64,000 nucleotides of DNA from G963668345 sp965226215 (GCA_965226215.1 CBDDCH010000001.1:620001-684000); one strand, 5' to 3'; counted from the first letter of the stretch, positions 8,010-17,395 are shown. The notes: generated by a model not told the origin, from the sequence alone. Program-made: numbers and translations.

Positions 8010-9209
8010 ATGGAGGAACTGCTCAACCATCCCTACGCGCAGGCGGTGGCCCCCTATCTGTGGCCGTTTGTCGTCACGGCCTTGATCGTGGCTTTGTTTC
8101 CGCTCGTGGCCGGCTATATCGTCTTGCTGGAGCGCAAAGTGCTGGCGGATCTGCAAGTCCGCCTCGGCCCGATGCGGGTGGGTCCCTACGGGTTCCTGCA
8201 ACCCATCGCGGACGCCGTGAAGCTGCTGCTCAAAGAAGACATCATCCCGGCGCAGTCGGACAAGTGGCTCTTTTGGTTCGCCCCCGTCCTGTCGACCTTT
8301 ACGGCCCTGACGGCGTTCGCGGTCCTCCCACTGAGCGACAAGTTCTACGTGGCCGACGTCAACATCGGCATCCTGTTCGTGCTGGCGATGTCTACCGTCG
8401 GTATTCTGGGGTTGATCCTGGGCGGGTGGTCATCCAATAGCAAGTATTCGTTGTTGGGATCGTTGCGCTCGGCGGCCCAGATGGTGAGCTATGAGGTGCC
8501 GCTGGGCTTCGCCGTGATCACGGGCCTGATGGTAGCGGGCACGCTCAGCATGCAGGGTATTGTCCGCGCGCAGCTCGAGCAGGGGGAATGGATCGCTTTC
8601 TCGAACTACGGGTTGATGCTCATTCCCACGGCTTTGTTCCTGATCGCCGGGGTGGCCGAAACCAACCGCGCTCCTTTCGACTTGCCCGAAGCTGAGTCGG
8701 AAATCGTCGCCGGTTTCCACACCGAGTACAGCGGCTTTCGCTTCGCCTTGTTCTTCTTGGCTGAGTACGCCAGCATCTTCGTGATCTGCTCGGTAGGGGT
8801 GACTCTATTTTTCGGCGGCTGGCTGCGCCCGTTCCCGAACGTTGCTTTCTTGGAAGCGCCGCTGAACGTGGGCTTCCCGATCCTTTTGTTCGCGGCGATC
8901 GGCATTGGCTGTCTGGTAGGTGTCAAACGCTTGCTGCTGATCGAACAGCGCCTCGTGATGCTTGTGCTGGCGGGAGGGATGTTCCTGTTCGTCGCCCTGT
9001 TTGCCATCCCAGCAGTCAATACGCTTATCATTGGTCTCTTTTGGTTCTTACTGAAAGTGGCCCTCCTTATCTATACGTTTATCTGGTACCGCGGAACCTT
9101 CCCGCGATACCGCTACGATCAGCTTATGAGGGTCGGTTGGGTCTACTTGATCCCCATCAGCATTGGCGCACTGATTGTCAATGCGGCTGCCCGGCTGTTA
9201 TTCTCGTGA
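8010..9209 (+). CDS. nuoH: NADH-quinone oxidoreductase subunit H
   Basis: NuoH (ND1) is the membrane subunit that joins the quinone site to the proton-pumping arm. The 399-residue protein is strongly hydrophobic with many membrane segments. It contains ERKVLADLQVRLGPMRVGPYG, the acidic loop around AETNRAPFDLPEAESEIVAG and the segment EYSGFRFALFFLAEYAS, all diagnostic of the family. It is close to nuoI (13-base gap), consistent with one operon. Confidence 0.95.
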   Translation: MEELLNHPYAQAVAPYLWPFVVTALIVALFPLVAGYIVLLERKVLADLQVRLGPMRVGPYGFLQPIADAVKLLLKEDIIPAQSDKWLFWFAPVLSTFTALTAFAVLPLSDKFYVADVNIGILFVLAMSTVGILGLILGGWSSNSKYSLLGSLRSAAQMVSYEVPLGFAVITGLMVAGTLSMQGIVRAQLEQGEWIAFSNYGLMLIPTALFLIAGVAETNRAPFDLPEAESEIVAGFHTEYSGFRFALFFLAEYASIFVICSVGVTLFFGGWLRPFPNVAFLEAPLNVGFPILLFAAIGIGCLVGVKRLLLIEQRLVMLVLAGGMFLFVALFAIPAVNTLIIGLFWFLLKVALLIYTFIWYRGTFPRYRYDQLMRVGWVYLIPISIGALIVNAAARLLFS

Positions 9210-9222
9210 ATAGAGAAGTCAC

Positions 9223-9678
9223 ATGAAGAAATTCCTCCACACTTTCCTGCTCGTGGATTTGCTGAAGGGCCTTTGGGTCACGTTCCGTAATCAGAAGCCT
9301 TCGTTGGTCTACACCGAGCAGTACCCCAAGGAGCGGCCTGCTGTCGCGGAGCGCTATCGTGGCGCCCCACGACTGAACGTCCATCCGGAAAGCAACGAAA
9401 CGCTGTGCATCGCCTGCGATTTGTGCGCGCTGGCGTGCCCGGAGCAGTTGATCATTGTGGGAGCTGTACGCAACCCCGAGACCCGCCGCAAGGAGCTGAC
9501 CCACTTTACCTACGATCTTTCGCGTTGCATGTTTTGCGGCCTGTGCGAGGACGCCTGCCCGGTGGACGCGCTGGAGCTGACGCAGGACTTCGAATTGGCC
9601 TACTACACGCGAGACGGCGCCATCTGGGATCGCCAAATGCTGGAGGAAGGTCCCCTACCCGCTCAATACAAATTCTGA
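9223..9678 (+). CDS. nuoI: NADH-quinone oxidoreductase subunit I
   Basis: This ferredoxin-like subunit of 151 residues carries two [4Fe-4S] clusters, N6a and N6b, that pass electrons toward the quinone site. Both cluster motifs are complete: CIACDLCALACP near residue 60 and CMFCGLCEDACP near residue 100. The N-terminal helix (FLHTFLLVDLLKGLWVTF) lies along the membrane in known structures. The gene is followed by foreign-looking sequence (about 9680-10740) before nuoJ resumes the operon. Confidence 0.95.
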   Translation: MKKFLHTFLLVDLLKGLWVTFRNQKPSLVYTEQYPKERPAVAERYRGAPRLNVHPESNETLCIACDLCALACPEQLIIVGAVRNPETRRKELTHFTYDLSRCMFCGLCEDACPVDALELTQDFELAYYTRDGAIWDRQMLEEGPLPAQYKF

Positions 9679-9781
9679 AATGGTCGCGGCCGTCCGGGTC
9701 GAGACGCTGCCGAGGAAGTTTGTAAGTCCCTGGAACCTTCGGGATTAGTAAGCTCAACGGTTTAGTTTCTACCTTTACCCC

Positions 9782-10438
9782 ATGACCTGCGGCCAGTGTT
9801 GCGGCATAGAGCAAAAGTTCGACCAGAAGGAAGCGCGCAAGATGTTGAAGCGCTACCGGAAGAAAGGGGCGGACAAGGCTACCAAACTGCTCATCGAGGC
9901 CATCTCATCGCACAAGAACGGTGATACCAGCTTGCTGGATGTCGGAGGTGGCGTAGGCACCATTCAAATCGCCATGCTAAACCGCGGTGTTGCCCAGGCA
10001 ACCAACGTGGAGGCATCACCTGCCTATCAGGTGGTAGCGAAAGAGGAAGCAGCGCAGCAGGGCATAAAGGAACGGATCACCTACCAGCAAGGCGATTTTG
10101 TGGATATCGCCCCGCAACTTGCAGCTCACGATATCGTGAGCATGGACAAGGTGATCTGCTGCTACCCTGATGCCAAGGAATTGATTAACCAGGCTGCCCA
10201 GCATAGCAGCCACCTGGTGGCGCTCGTGTATCCGCACGACACCTGGCTGGCCCGGGTGATCAGTGCGGTAGCCAATTTGTTCATCAAGTTGCGCTACCGC
10301 AACTTTCGCATTTACATTCATTCAAACACGCTGGTAGGTGGCATCCTGAAACAGCATGATTTCCGGCAGGTGCACCGTGCATCCACTTTCATCTTCCAGG
10401 TGATGTTGTGGGAAAAGACCCCTGGCGTACCAGCATGA
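9782..10438 (+). CDS. SAM-dependent methyltransferase inserted in the nuo operon
   Basis: This 218-residue class I methyltransferase has the SAM-binding motif LLDVGGGVGTIQIAML (about residues 49-64), an acidic residue after the second strand (VEAS) and a QGDFVDIAP motif III-like strand. The MDKVICCYPD segment recalls Mg-protoporphyrin O-methyltransferase-like enzymes, but the substrate is not known. An N-terminal CGQCCGIE motif has three cysteines. It lies between nuoI and nuoJ on the same strand but has no role in complex I. A minus-strand remnant resembling a Bacteroidota T9SS sorting domain follows, suggesting that the block came from elsewhere by transfer or by assembly error. Confidence 0.75.
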   Translation: MTCGQCCGIEQKFDQKEARKMLKRYRKKGADKATKLLIEAISSHKNGDTSLLDVGGGVGTIQIAMLNRGVAQATNVEASPAYQVVAKEEAAQQGIKERITYQQGDFVDIAPQLAAHDIVSMDKVICCYPDAKELINQAAQHSSHLVALVYPHDTWLARVISAVANLFIKLRYRNFRIYIHSNTLVGGILKQHDFRQVHRASTFIFQVMLWEKTPGVPA

Positions 10439-10591
10439 CCCGCTCGGATGGGTCCCTTGTTCGGTATCCACGCTCAGGATGTACACGCCTTCAAGGAGTT
10501 GCGAAAGATCGATGGTATGTTGTGGACTGCTGGCTGTCGGCTTTTCCGATCGCGACTGCCGCCTCAGGAGGTCATAAACAGTTAGTTTCAT
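10410..10591 (-). pseudogene. Degraded T9SS type A C-terminal sorting domain fragment
   Basis: On the minus strand the frame from 10591 reads LTVYDLLRRQSRSEKPTAS and then HTIDLSQLLEGVYILSVDTE. This matches the pattern of Por-secretion sorting domains (VYDLLGR...IDLSQLPEGVYILSV). A further VMLVRQ end is visible in another frame, so the fragment is frameshifted and has lost its upstream part. T9SS domains are typical of Bacteroidota. It is convergent with the methyltransferase gene. Confidence 0.5.
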
Positions 10592-10756
10592 TCAATTCGT
10601 TGGAGGTCACCACCTGCCTGCCGCGCAATGAGGCGTTCAATGTACAGCCCAAGGCCAGTTCCAGATCAGCTGGGTTTGGTGCTGAAATGGGTTGGTGCAA
10701 GCTTTTGGTGTATCCTGGTAGACTCTTTGCGCGGTTTGTGAAGTTTGAGCCCTGCG

Positions 10757-11284
10757 ATGTTGCTTGACTCGGTCCTTTTCTACGCGTTCGCGGCGCTGAT
10801 TTTGATTTGCGCGGTCCTGACGATCACCCGTCGAAACGTTGTCCACTGCGCCATCTGGCTGATTGGCGCGCTGCTGGGCGTTGCCGGGCTGTTTCTGCTG
10901 CAGGGCGCTGAGTTTCTGGCGGGCGTCCAAGTCATCCTCTACATCGGCGGGGTCGTGGTTTTGTATCTGTTTGTCATCATGCTGGTTCCGGTGAGCGAAG
11001 AGGCCAGGCAGCGGCGGTTCGCCAATCAGAAGTGGCTTGGGTTGCTGGCCGGATTGGTTCTGGTTGGGGAATTGGGCGTTCTGCTGTCGCGGGGGGCGGA
11101 CGCGTTGCCTATTGCGGAGCCGGTGGCGCCGGCCGCGCTGGGCGAGGTCGGCAACAACTCAGAGCAGGTTGGCGAGGTCCTGTTTTCCCAGTATCTGCTG
11201 CCGTTTGAGCTAGCTTCCATCCTGCTGCTGGTGGCCATCATTGGCGCGGTGGTGATGGCCAAAGTGCGCCCTGAAACAGGCTGA
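10757..11284 (+). CDS. nuoJ: NADH-quinone oxidoreductase subunit J
   Basis: NuoJ (ND6) is a small membrane subunit of complex I that takes part in proton transfer. ATG 10757 was chosen over an in-frame TTG at 10745, giving 175 residues. The family signature GAEFLAGVQVILYIGGVVVLYLFVIML (parts around residues 50-75) with the pi-bulge helix is clear. Five or so membrane segments are expected. It follows the foreign block, so its upstream transcription may depend on read-through from nuoC. Confidence 0.92.
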   Translation: MLLDSVLFYAFAALILICAVLTITRRNVVHCAIWLIGALLGVAGLFLLQGAEFLAGVQVILYIGGVVVLYLFVIMLVPVSEEARQRRFANQKWLGLLAGLVLVGELGVLLSRGADALPIAEPVAPAALGEVGNNSEQVGEVLFSQYLLPFELASILLLVAIIGAVVMAKVRPETG

Positions 11285-11335
11285 CAACATAGAGAAGCGG
11301 TCGCGCGAGGGACTTCCGGCCGACTCGTTTTTGAG

Positions 11336-11644
11336 ATGTTTCCAGTAACGACAGCACACTACCTGGTCTTGAGCACCCTGCTGCTGGTCATCGGGACGAT
11401 CGGTGTCCTTACGCGCCGCAATATCATCGTCATCCTGATGTCGATCGAGCTGATCTTGAACGCCGTCAACATCAATCTGGTGGCCTTTTCCAACGCCGTG
11501 CAGAATGTGAATGGCCAGGTTTTCGTCATCTTCGTGATTACGGTTGCCGCGGCGGAAGCAGCGGTAGCCTTAGGAATCCTAATTGCGCTGTTCCGCAACA
11601 AGGGGACGGTTCACGCCGACGAGGTGGATATTTTGCGCTGGTGA
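11336..11644 (+). CDS. nuoK: NADH-quinone oxidoreductase subunit K
   Basis: This 102-residue subunit (ND4L) has three membrane helices. The conserved acidic residue lies in ILMSIELILNAVNINLVAF, and a second in ITVAAAEAAVALGILIALFR, both of which carry protons in characterised complex I. Length and motifs match the family exactly. It lies between nuoJ and nuoL in the standard order. Confidence 0.95.
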   Translation: MFPVTTAHYLVLSTLLLVIGTIGVLTRRNIIVILMSIELILNAVNINLVAFSNAVQNVNGQVFVIFVITVAAAEAAVALGILIALFRNKGTVHADEVDILRW

Positions 11645-11696
11645 GCGAGTGGGGGCGGGTTTCGCTCCCGGCGACGCATAGAGACCGTTGGTTTTC

Positions 11697-13793
11697 ATGT
11701 TCTTCCTGGATAACATTTGGCTCATCCCCCTCTTCCCCCTTCTCGGGGCCCTGTTGATGTTGCTGTTCGGCCGACGGCTCGATCCACAAAACGGCGGCGG
11801 CCATGACGACCACGCTGGGCCTTCGCCGGGCCGACGACTGATCGACTTGCTGTGTCCCGGGATGGTGCTGGTCTCCTTTATTTTTTCGCTCGGGGCCGTG
11901 ATTCAGCTGCAGGGCGTCGAGAGTCGCAGCCACGAGGTCATCAAATACACCTGGTTGGCCGGCTTGGCCTCCAAGACGGATTCCGGGCTCGCGCCCTTCA
12001 CCGCCGACTGGGGCTTTTTGCTCGATCCGCTGAGCGCCGTGATGGTCCTTGTGGTCACCGGGATCAGTTTCGTGATCCATGTTTACTCCACGGGATACAT
12101 GGCGCACGACGGTGGCTACTACCGCTTCTTCGGTTACCTCAACCTATTCGTTTTCTTCATGCTGATCCTGGTGCTGGCCAACAATTACGCCCTGATGTTC
12201 GTCGGCTGGGAAGGGGTCGGGCTATGCAGTTACTTGCTGATCGGATTCTATTTCCACCGCAAGTCGGCCACTAACGCCGCCAACAAAGCGTTTTTGGTGA
12301 ACCGCGTCGGCGATGCGGCATTCATCATCGGCATGCTGCTGATCTTCTCGACCCTGGGGACACTCCAGTTCACCGAGATCGGACCGGCCCTCGAGAAGGG
12401 CGGCTTCAGCGCGGAAACGGCCGGCTTCGGGGTGCTTAGCGTGATCACGCTGCTGCTTTTCATCGGGGCGGCCGGAAAGTCGGCGCAGCTTCCCCTCTAC
12501 GTTTGGCTGCCCGATGCGATGGAGGGCCCGACGCCGGTGTCGGCACTCATTCACGCCGCCACGATGGTCACCGCCGGGGTCTACATGGTCGCCCGCTCAA
12601 GCGCTCTGTACGTTCTTGCACCCCAGACGATGATGATTGTCGCCGTCGTTGGAGCGCTGACGGCCATCTTCGCCGCGACGATCGGCCTGGTACAAAACGA
12701 CATCAAGCGCGTGCTTGCCTACTCGACGATCAGCCAGCTCGGCTACATGTTTCTGGCTTGCGGCGTGGGGGCCTTCTGGGTGGCGATCTTTCACCTCTAC
12801 ACCCACGCCTTTTTCAAAGCGCTGCTGTTCCTCGGTTCCGGTTCGGTGATTCACGCCGTGTCGGGGGAGCAGGACATGCGCAAGATGGGGGCCTTGAAAG
12901 ACAAGATACCGATCACTTTCCGGACGATGTGGATCGGCGCCATCGCCATTGCCGGCATTCCGGGCCTGGCGGGCTTCTTTTCGAAGGACGAAATTTTGTG
13001 GAAAACCTGGTCCGGCGATCAAGGCTGGCTTTGGGGGCTAGGGTTCATCACCGCCGGCATGACGGCCTTCTACATGTTCCGGCTGATGTACATGACCTTC
13101 TACGGGGACTCGCGCGTTGATCCCAAAGTGGCGGAACATGTCCACGAATCGCCCGCCAGTATGACCTTTCCGCTGATTGTGCTGGCCGTCGGCAGCGTCG
13201 TTGCGGGCTGGGTTGGAACCCCCGTGGTGTTTGGTCCGATTCACGACGCCCTGCCCAGCTTGGAGCACTATCTGGCTCCCGCGGTGGCGATCGTCGGGGG
13301 ACACGGGGCGGACACCGCCGAGCACCACGACACCGGCGCCGAGTGGCTCCTTATGGTGTTGTCGGTCGGCGTGGCGGTGGGCGGCATCTTGCTGGCTCGC
13401 AAGGTCTTCTCTCGCAAACTCGAGGGGGAGCCCATGCAGCGCTATCTCGGACCGGCTTACGGCTTGTTTTACAACAAGTACTACGTGGACGAGATCTACG
13501 GCGCGGCGTTCGTGGACGGATTTGCCAAGGGTGGGGGTACGGCCTTGACACGCTTCGACGCCGCCGTTGTCGACGGTGGGGTCAACGGCGCCGGCTGGCT
13601 GACGCGGTTTAGCTCGACCATCAGCATCTGGTGGGACACGTGGGTCGTGGACGGCTTGGTTCGGCTGACCGCGTTTCTAGTTAAGTTTTCTTCCTATCCG
13701 TTCCGTATGCTTCAGACCGGGCTAGTGCAGAACTATGCCTTTATGATTGTTCTCGGCGTCTTGGTATTGCTGACCTACTACGTATTCCAATGA
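11697..13793 (+). CDS. nuoL: NADH-quinone oxidoreductase subunit L
   Basis: NuoL (ND5) is the distal antiporter-like proton pump with the long lateral helix. ATG 11697 was chosen over TTG 11688; the product has 698 residues, slightly longer than usual. Diagnostic stretches include FVGWEGVGLCSYLLIGFY, LPDAMEGPTPVSALIHAATM and KRVLAYSTISQLGYMFLACG, with the conserved Glu and Lys of the half-channels. The region around residues 520-560 (HGADTAEHHDTGAE) is an acidic/His-rich loop not conserved in the family. It is followed by nuoM after 78 bases. Confidence 0.95.
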   Translation: MFFLDNIWLIPLFPLLGALLMLLFGRRLDPQNGGGHDDHAGPSPGRRLIDLLCPGMVLVSFIFSLGAVIQLQGVESRSHEVIKYTWLAGLASKTDSGLAPFTADWGFLLDPLSAVMVLVVTGISFVIHVYSTGYMAHDGGYYRFFGYLNLFVFFMLILVLANNYALMFVGWEGVGLCSYLLIGFYFHRKSATNAANKAFLVNRVGDAAFIIGMLLIFSTLGTLQFTEIGPALEKGGFSAETAGFGVLSVITLLLFIGAAGKSAQLPLYVWLPDAMEGPTPVSALIHAATMVTAGVYMVARSSALYVLAPQTMMIVAVVGALTAIFAATIGLVQNDIKRVLAYSTISQLGYMFLACGVGAFWVAIFHLYTHAFFKALLFLGSGSVIHAVSGEQDMRKMGALKDKIPITFRTMWIGAIAIAGIPGLAGFFSKDEILWKTWSGDQGWLWGLGFITAGMTAFYMFRLMYMTFYGDSRVDPKVAEHVHESPASMTFPLIVLAVGSVVAGWVGTPVVFGPIHDALPSLEHYLAPAVAIVGGHGADTAEHHDTGAEWLLMVLSVGVAVGGILLARKVFSRKLEGEPMQRYLGPAYGLFYNKYYVDEIYGAAFVDGFAKGGGTALTRFDAAVVDGGVNGAGWLTRFSSTISIWWDTWVVDGLVRLTAFLVKFSSYPFRMLQTGLVQNYAFMIVLGVLVLLTYYVFQ

Positions 13794-13871
13794 GAGCAGG
13801 TGCTCGGCATATTAAGGAGTGAAGTTGGTTGAGCGGCCTGACTTTGCAGTTTTAACGATCCGGTAACGACT

Positions 13872-15431
13872 ATGGAAGACCACATTCTAAGCATCGTTTG
13901 GCTCACCCCGCTTGTGGGGATGTTTCTTTTGCTGCTGATCCCGAAAGAGAAGAAGCAGTTCATTCGCTACGCGGCGAATGTCGTGGGCTTCATTGGCTTC
14001 TTAGTGTCGCTGCCGCTGGTGTTCTGGTTCGATAAGACGGATGGTAGCTTTCAGTATCGGGAGCGGCTGAGTTGGATCCCTTCCCTTGGCGTCGAGTACC
14101 ACCTGGGTATCGACGGCATCAGCCTCTTGTTGATCATGTTGACGACCGTGGTGGGGTTCTTGGCCATCCTGTCGTCATGGTCGGCGATTCAAGACCGGGT
14201 GAAAGAGTATTACGCTTTCTTACTTTTCCTGCAAGCCGGGATGCTGGGCGTTTTCATGGCGCTGGACCTGTTCCTGTTCTATTTCTTCTGGGAAATCATG
14301 CTGGTACCGATGTATTTCATCATCGGCATTTGGGGAAGCGATCGGAGATTGTACGCGGCCATTAAATTCTTCCTCTATACGTTAGCCGGGTCGGTGCTGA
14401 TGCTGCTGGCCATGCTGGCCCTCTATTTCCAGCATCACGAGCAGTTCGGGGTCTACACGTTCGCCCTCGAAGACTTGATGAAGACAAACCTGCCGGTCGA
14501 CTTGCAGATTTGGCTGTTCTGGGGTTTCTTTTTCGCTTTCGCGATCAAAGTCCCCATGTTTCCGTTCCACACGTGGCTGCCCGACGCCCACACGGAGGCT
14601 CCAACGGCGGGGTCGGTCATACTGGCCGGCATCCTTCTGAAGATGGGGCTTTACGGGCTGGTCCGTTTTTCCATTCCATTGCTGCCGGCGGGGGCCAGTG
14701 CTCCATCGACGGTCCAAGTAATCGCGGCCTTGTCGATCATCGCGATCATCTACGGCGCTCTGGTGTCGCTGATGCAAAAGGACTGGAAGCGGCTGGTGGC
14801 TTATTCCTCTGTCAGCCACCTGGGCTTTTGCACGCTGGGGCTGATCGCGCTCAATCCCAACGGAATTGCCGGTTCGGTGCTGCAGGGAATCAATCACGGC
14901 ATCTCGACACCGCTGCTTTTCTTGGTGGTGGGCGTCGTTTACGAGCGCCGCCACAGCCGTCTGATCTCCGAATACGGCGGCCTTTCCAACCGCATGCCCG
15001 TCTATACGGTCTTGTTTGCCATATCGATGCTGGCGTCGGCGGGCATGCCCGGGCTCAACGGGTTTATCGGCGAATTTGCGATCCTGCGGGGCGTGCTGGA
15101 AAAGAACGTCTGGTGGGCCGCTTGCGCGGTGCTGGGGATCGTGCTGGGGGCGGCTTACCTGTTGTGGCTCTTCCAGAGGACTATGCTCGGCCCGATCACC
15201 AACACCAAGAACGAAGGCCTGAAGGATCTCAGCTTGCGCGAAATCTGCGTTATGGTTCCGCTGGTCTTGTGGTGTTTTTGGATCGGACTCTATCCCAAGC
15301 CCTACTTTGAGATCCTCGACAAGCCCGTCGCCAAAGTCGTCGAGCGGGTGGATCCCGGATACTTCGCGCGAAACGGCTTGCCGAACCCGCTGGAAAACGA
15401 CAAACAACTCGCTGAGCTAATCAAGCGATGA
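13872..15431 (+). CDS. nuoM: NADH-quinone oxidoreductase subunit M
   Basis: NuoM (ND4) is the central antiporter-like subunit, 519 residues with about 14 membrane helices. Conserved stretches are YFFWEIMLVPMYFIIGIWG, FAIKVPMFPFHTWLPDAHTE and KRLVAYSSVSHLGFCTLG, holding the key Glu and Lys residues for proton translocation. The stop overlaps the nuoN start (ATGA), indicating coupled translation. Confidence 0.95.
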   Translation: MEDHILSIVWLTPLVGMFLLLLIPKEKKQFIRYAANVVGFIGFLVSLPLVFWFDKTDGSFQYRERLSWIPSLGVEYHLGIDGISLLLIMLTTVVGFLAILSSWSAIQDRVKEYYAFLLFLQAGMLGVFMALDLFLFYFFWEIMLVPMYFIIGIWGSDRRLYAAIKFFLYTLAGSVLMLLAMLALYFQHHEQFGVYTFALEDLMKTNLPVDLQIWLFWGFFFAFAIKVPMFPFHTWLPDAHTEAPTAGSVILAGILLKMGLYGLVRFSIPLLPAGASAPSTVQVIAALSIIAIIYGALVSLMQKDWKRLVAYSSVSHLGFCTLGLIALNPNGIAGSVLQGINHGISTPLLFLVVGVVYERRHSRLISEYGGLSNRMPVYTVLFAISMLASAGMPGLNGFIGEFAILRGVLEKNVWWAACAVLGIVLGAAYLLWLFQRTMLGPITNTKNEGLKDLSLREICVMVPLVLWCFWIGLYPKPYFEILDKPVAKVVERVDPGYFARNGLPNPLENDKQLAELIKR

Positions 15432-16921
15432 ATCAGACGTTCGACATCAGCGGTTTTTTCACGGTCACGGACTTCTTTGCCTTGAAGCCGGCGATCCTAT
15501 TGTGCCTGTTCGGATGCGGCATCCTGATGATGGATTTTTTGATCCGCGACAACCGTTTTCGCTGGCTCAATGCCATGACGGCTGTTCTGGGGGAGCTGTT
15601 TGTCGCCTTCGCCGTCTGGCAGCACCACAGCGATCTGGTGGGAAACAACATCGCTGAGCGCACTGCCCTCAACGGTGCGCTTGTCGTGGACGGATTCTCG
15701 GTCTTCTTCAACGCCATCTTCGTTGGGTCGACGATCCTGGCGATTATCATCTCCGCCAAATACCTGGAGCAAGAGGGCGAGCACCGCGGCGAGTATTACG
15801 CGCTGATGCTGTTTGCGCAGGCGGGCATGTCGATTCTTGCCGCCGGGCACGAGCTGGTGACTTTGTTTGTCGGGTTGGAGCTGATGTCGCTCAGCTTCTT
15901 TGTGCTGGTCGGTTTCCTGCGCTCCGACAAGCGCTCGAACGAAGCCGCGATCAAGTATCTGCTGCTGGGGGCCTTCTCCAGCGGGTTGCTGGCCTATGGG
16001 TTTTCGCTGTTCTATGGAATGAGCGGCTCGACGCTGTTGCGCGATGTGGCGGCAGCCGTCGCGGGGCGTGACGCCGGCGATCCGATGCTACTGTTGGCGA
16101 TGATCACGACCTCGGTCGGACTGCTGTTCAAGATCTCCGCCGTGCCCTTTCATATGTGGGCGCCGGACGCCTACGAAGGAGCGCCCACCCCGATCACGGC
16201 CTACGTTTCCGTGGCCTCGAAGGCGGCTTCTTTCGCGCTGCTCATCAGGATTTTCCTCGTGCCATTAGGCGATGCGCGGGATCTGTGGATACCGATGCTG
16301 GCGGCGGTGGCGCTGGTGACCATGACATTGGGAAACATCGCCGCGATCACTCAGGAAAACATGAAGCGCCTGCTGGCCTATAGCTCGATCTCCCACGCCG
16401 GCTACATCTTGCTGGGGCTCGTGGCGGCTAACGAAACCGGGCTGAAGGGGATCTTCGTCTACCTTATGGTCTACATGTTCATGAACTTCGGCGCATTCGC
16501 TTTGCTCGTCATGATGAGGCGCGAGGGCCAGGCAGCCGAAGATGTCGAGGATTTCTCGGGTTTGATTCACACCCATCCCGGGTACGCCATCCTGATGCTG
16601 ATTTTTCTGTTGTCGCTGGCCGGCATCCCGCCGACGGCGGGCTTCTACGGAAAATACTTCATCTTTTTGGCGCTCATCGAGACGGGGCATTACGTGCTGG
16701 CCGTCTTTGCCGCTTTATACGTTGCGGTGGCGGCCTACTACTACTTCCGTATCGTGAGGGTGATGTTCCTTTCGCGAGACGCCGAACCCGCTTCGGTCGT
16801 GCCGGGATGGGGCGCCCGAGTCGCCCTGGTGGCCAGCGGCGTGTTCACTCTGTGGATCGGTCTTTACCCGGAGCCCTTCATCCGACTGGCTGCCGATTCG
16901 ATCCTGTTGCCGCTGCGATAG
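15428..16921 (+). CDS. nuoN: NADH-quinone oxidoreductase subunit N
   Basis: NuoN (ND2) is the third antiporter-like subunit, 497 residues. Family motifs include LFVGLELMSLSFFVLVGFLR, KISAVPFHMWAPDAYEGAP and KRLLAYSSISHAGYILLGL. It is the last nuo gene; the downstream intergenic region holds an inverted repeat and then ATP synthase genes on the same strand. The set nuoCDHIJKLMN lacks the NADH-input module (EFG) and nuoAB in this window. Confidence 0.95.
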   Translation: MNQTFDISGFFTVTDFFALKPAILLCLFGCGILMMDFLIRDNRFRWLNAMTAVLGELFVAFAVWQHHSDLVGNNIAERTALNGALVVDGFSVFFNAIFVGSTILAIIISAKYLEQEGEHRGEYYALMLFAQAGMSILAAGHELVTLFVGLELMSLSFFVLVGFLRSDKRSNEAAIKYLLLGAFSSGLLAYGFSLFYGMSGSTLLRDVAAAVAGRDAGDPMLLLAMITTSVGLLFKISAVPFHMWAPDAYEGAPTPITAYVSVASKAASFALLIRIFLVPLGDARDLWIPMLAAVALVTMTLGNIAAITQENMKRLLAYSSISHAGYILLGLVAANETGLKGIFVYLMVYMFMNFGAFALLVMMRREGQAAEDVEDFSGLIHTHPGYAILMLIFLLSLAGIPPTAGFYGKYFIFLALIETGHYVLAVFAALYVAVAAYYYFRIVRVMFLSRDAEPASVVPGWGARVALVASGVFTLWIGLYPEPFIRLAADSILLPLR

Positions 16922-17100
16922 TTGCGGAGGGGACAGGGTGAGCCGGGCGATCCCTCTGCTTGCTCGGGCGCGGAGCGGTTTGTTATCGTGGAGTTTACCG
17001 GGCTGTTTACCCCTGGGAGTTTCCAACCTCACCGACCGGAAGCCGGATCCAATCTGAGTGGGAAGTGTGCCGCCTGTGCCTAGGCCGGCCATGAAAGACC

Positions 17101-17190
17101 CTAGCCCGCTTTTCTCACCAGGTGGCGCGGCGAAGTAACGGCGGGCCTATCGCGTGCTTCGACCGTCAGCTGGTGAGAAATGCGGGCTGA
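17101..17190. repeat. Inverted pair of a short interspersed repeat, overlapping the atpZ start
   Basis: The minus-strand copy at 17101-17121 reads CTGGTGAGAAAAGCGGGC then TAG, and the plus-strand copy at 17170-17190 reads CTGGTGAGAAATGCGGGC then TGA. They face each other across about 48 bases. The same TGAGAAA-GCGGGCTA motif appears at 52186-52209 and, with two changes, at 63795-63817. The ATG of the next gene (17180) lies inside the second copy. Confidence 0.75.
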
Positions 17191-17395
17191 AGGGCGTGAC
17201 CCCTGGATCAAACGAGTCGGGCCGGCAGCGGACGCGGGCTGGACCCTGAGCGGCAGTGTGATCGGCTGCTTGCTGATCGGTTACGCGCTGGGAGAGTACT
17301 TTGACGCGAACCCGGCCTCGACGGTGATCGGGCTGTTTGTGGGCATCGTGGTGGGGCTTTGGAACCTGGCTAAGATCATGTGGCTGAGCAAATGA
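17180..17395 (+). CDS. atpZ: AtpZ/AtpI-type small membrane protein of the ATP synthase locus
   Basis: This 71-residue protein has two hydrophobic helices (SGSVIGCLLIGYALGEYF and STVIGLFVGIVVGLWNLAKIM), the layout of AtpZ/AtpI accessory proteins thought to help F-type ATP synthase c-ring assembly or Mg uptake. The GYALGEYFD and GLFVGIVVGLWNL segments match that family. The start codon is embedded in a repeated palindrome motif, so the first few residues (MRAEGRD) may be repeat-derived. It overlaps the next gene by an ATGA. Confidence 0.75.
   Translation: MRAEGRDPWIKRVGPAADAGWTLSGSVIGCLLIGYALGEYFDANPASTVIGLFVGIVVGLWNLAKIMWLSK

Noticed and set aside
10408..10767. 119-residue plus-strand frame between the methyltransferase and nuoJ
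   Set aside because: Composition is not protein-like, and the minus strand holds the T9SS-like remnant.
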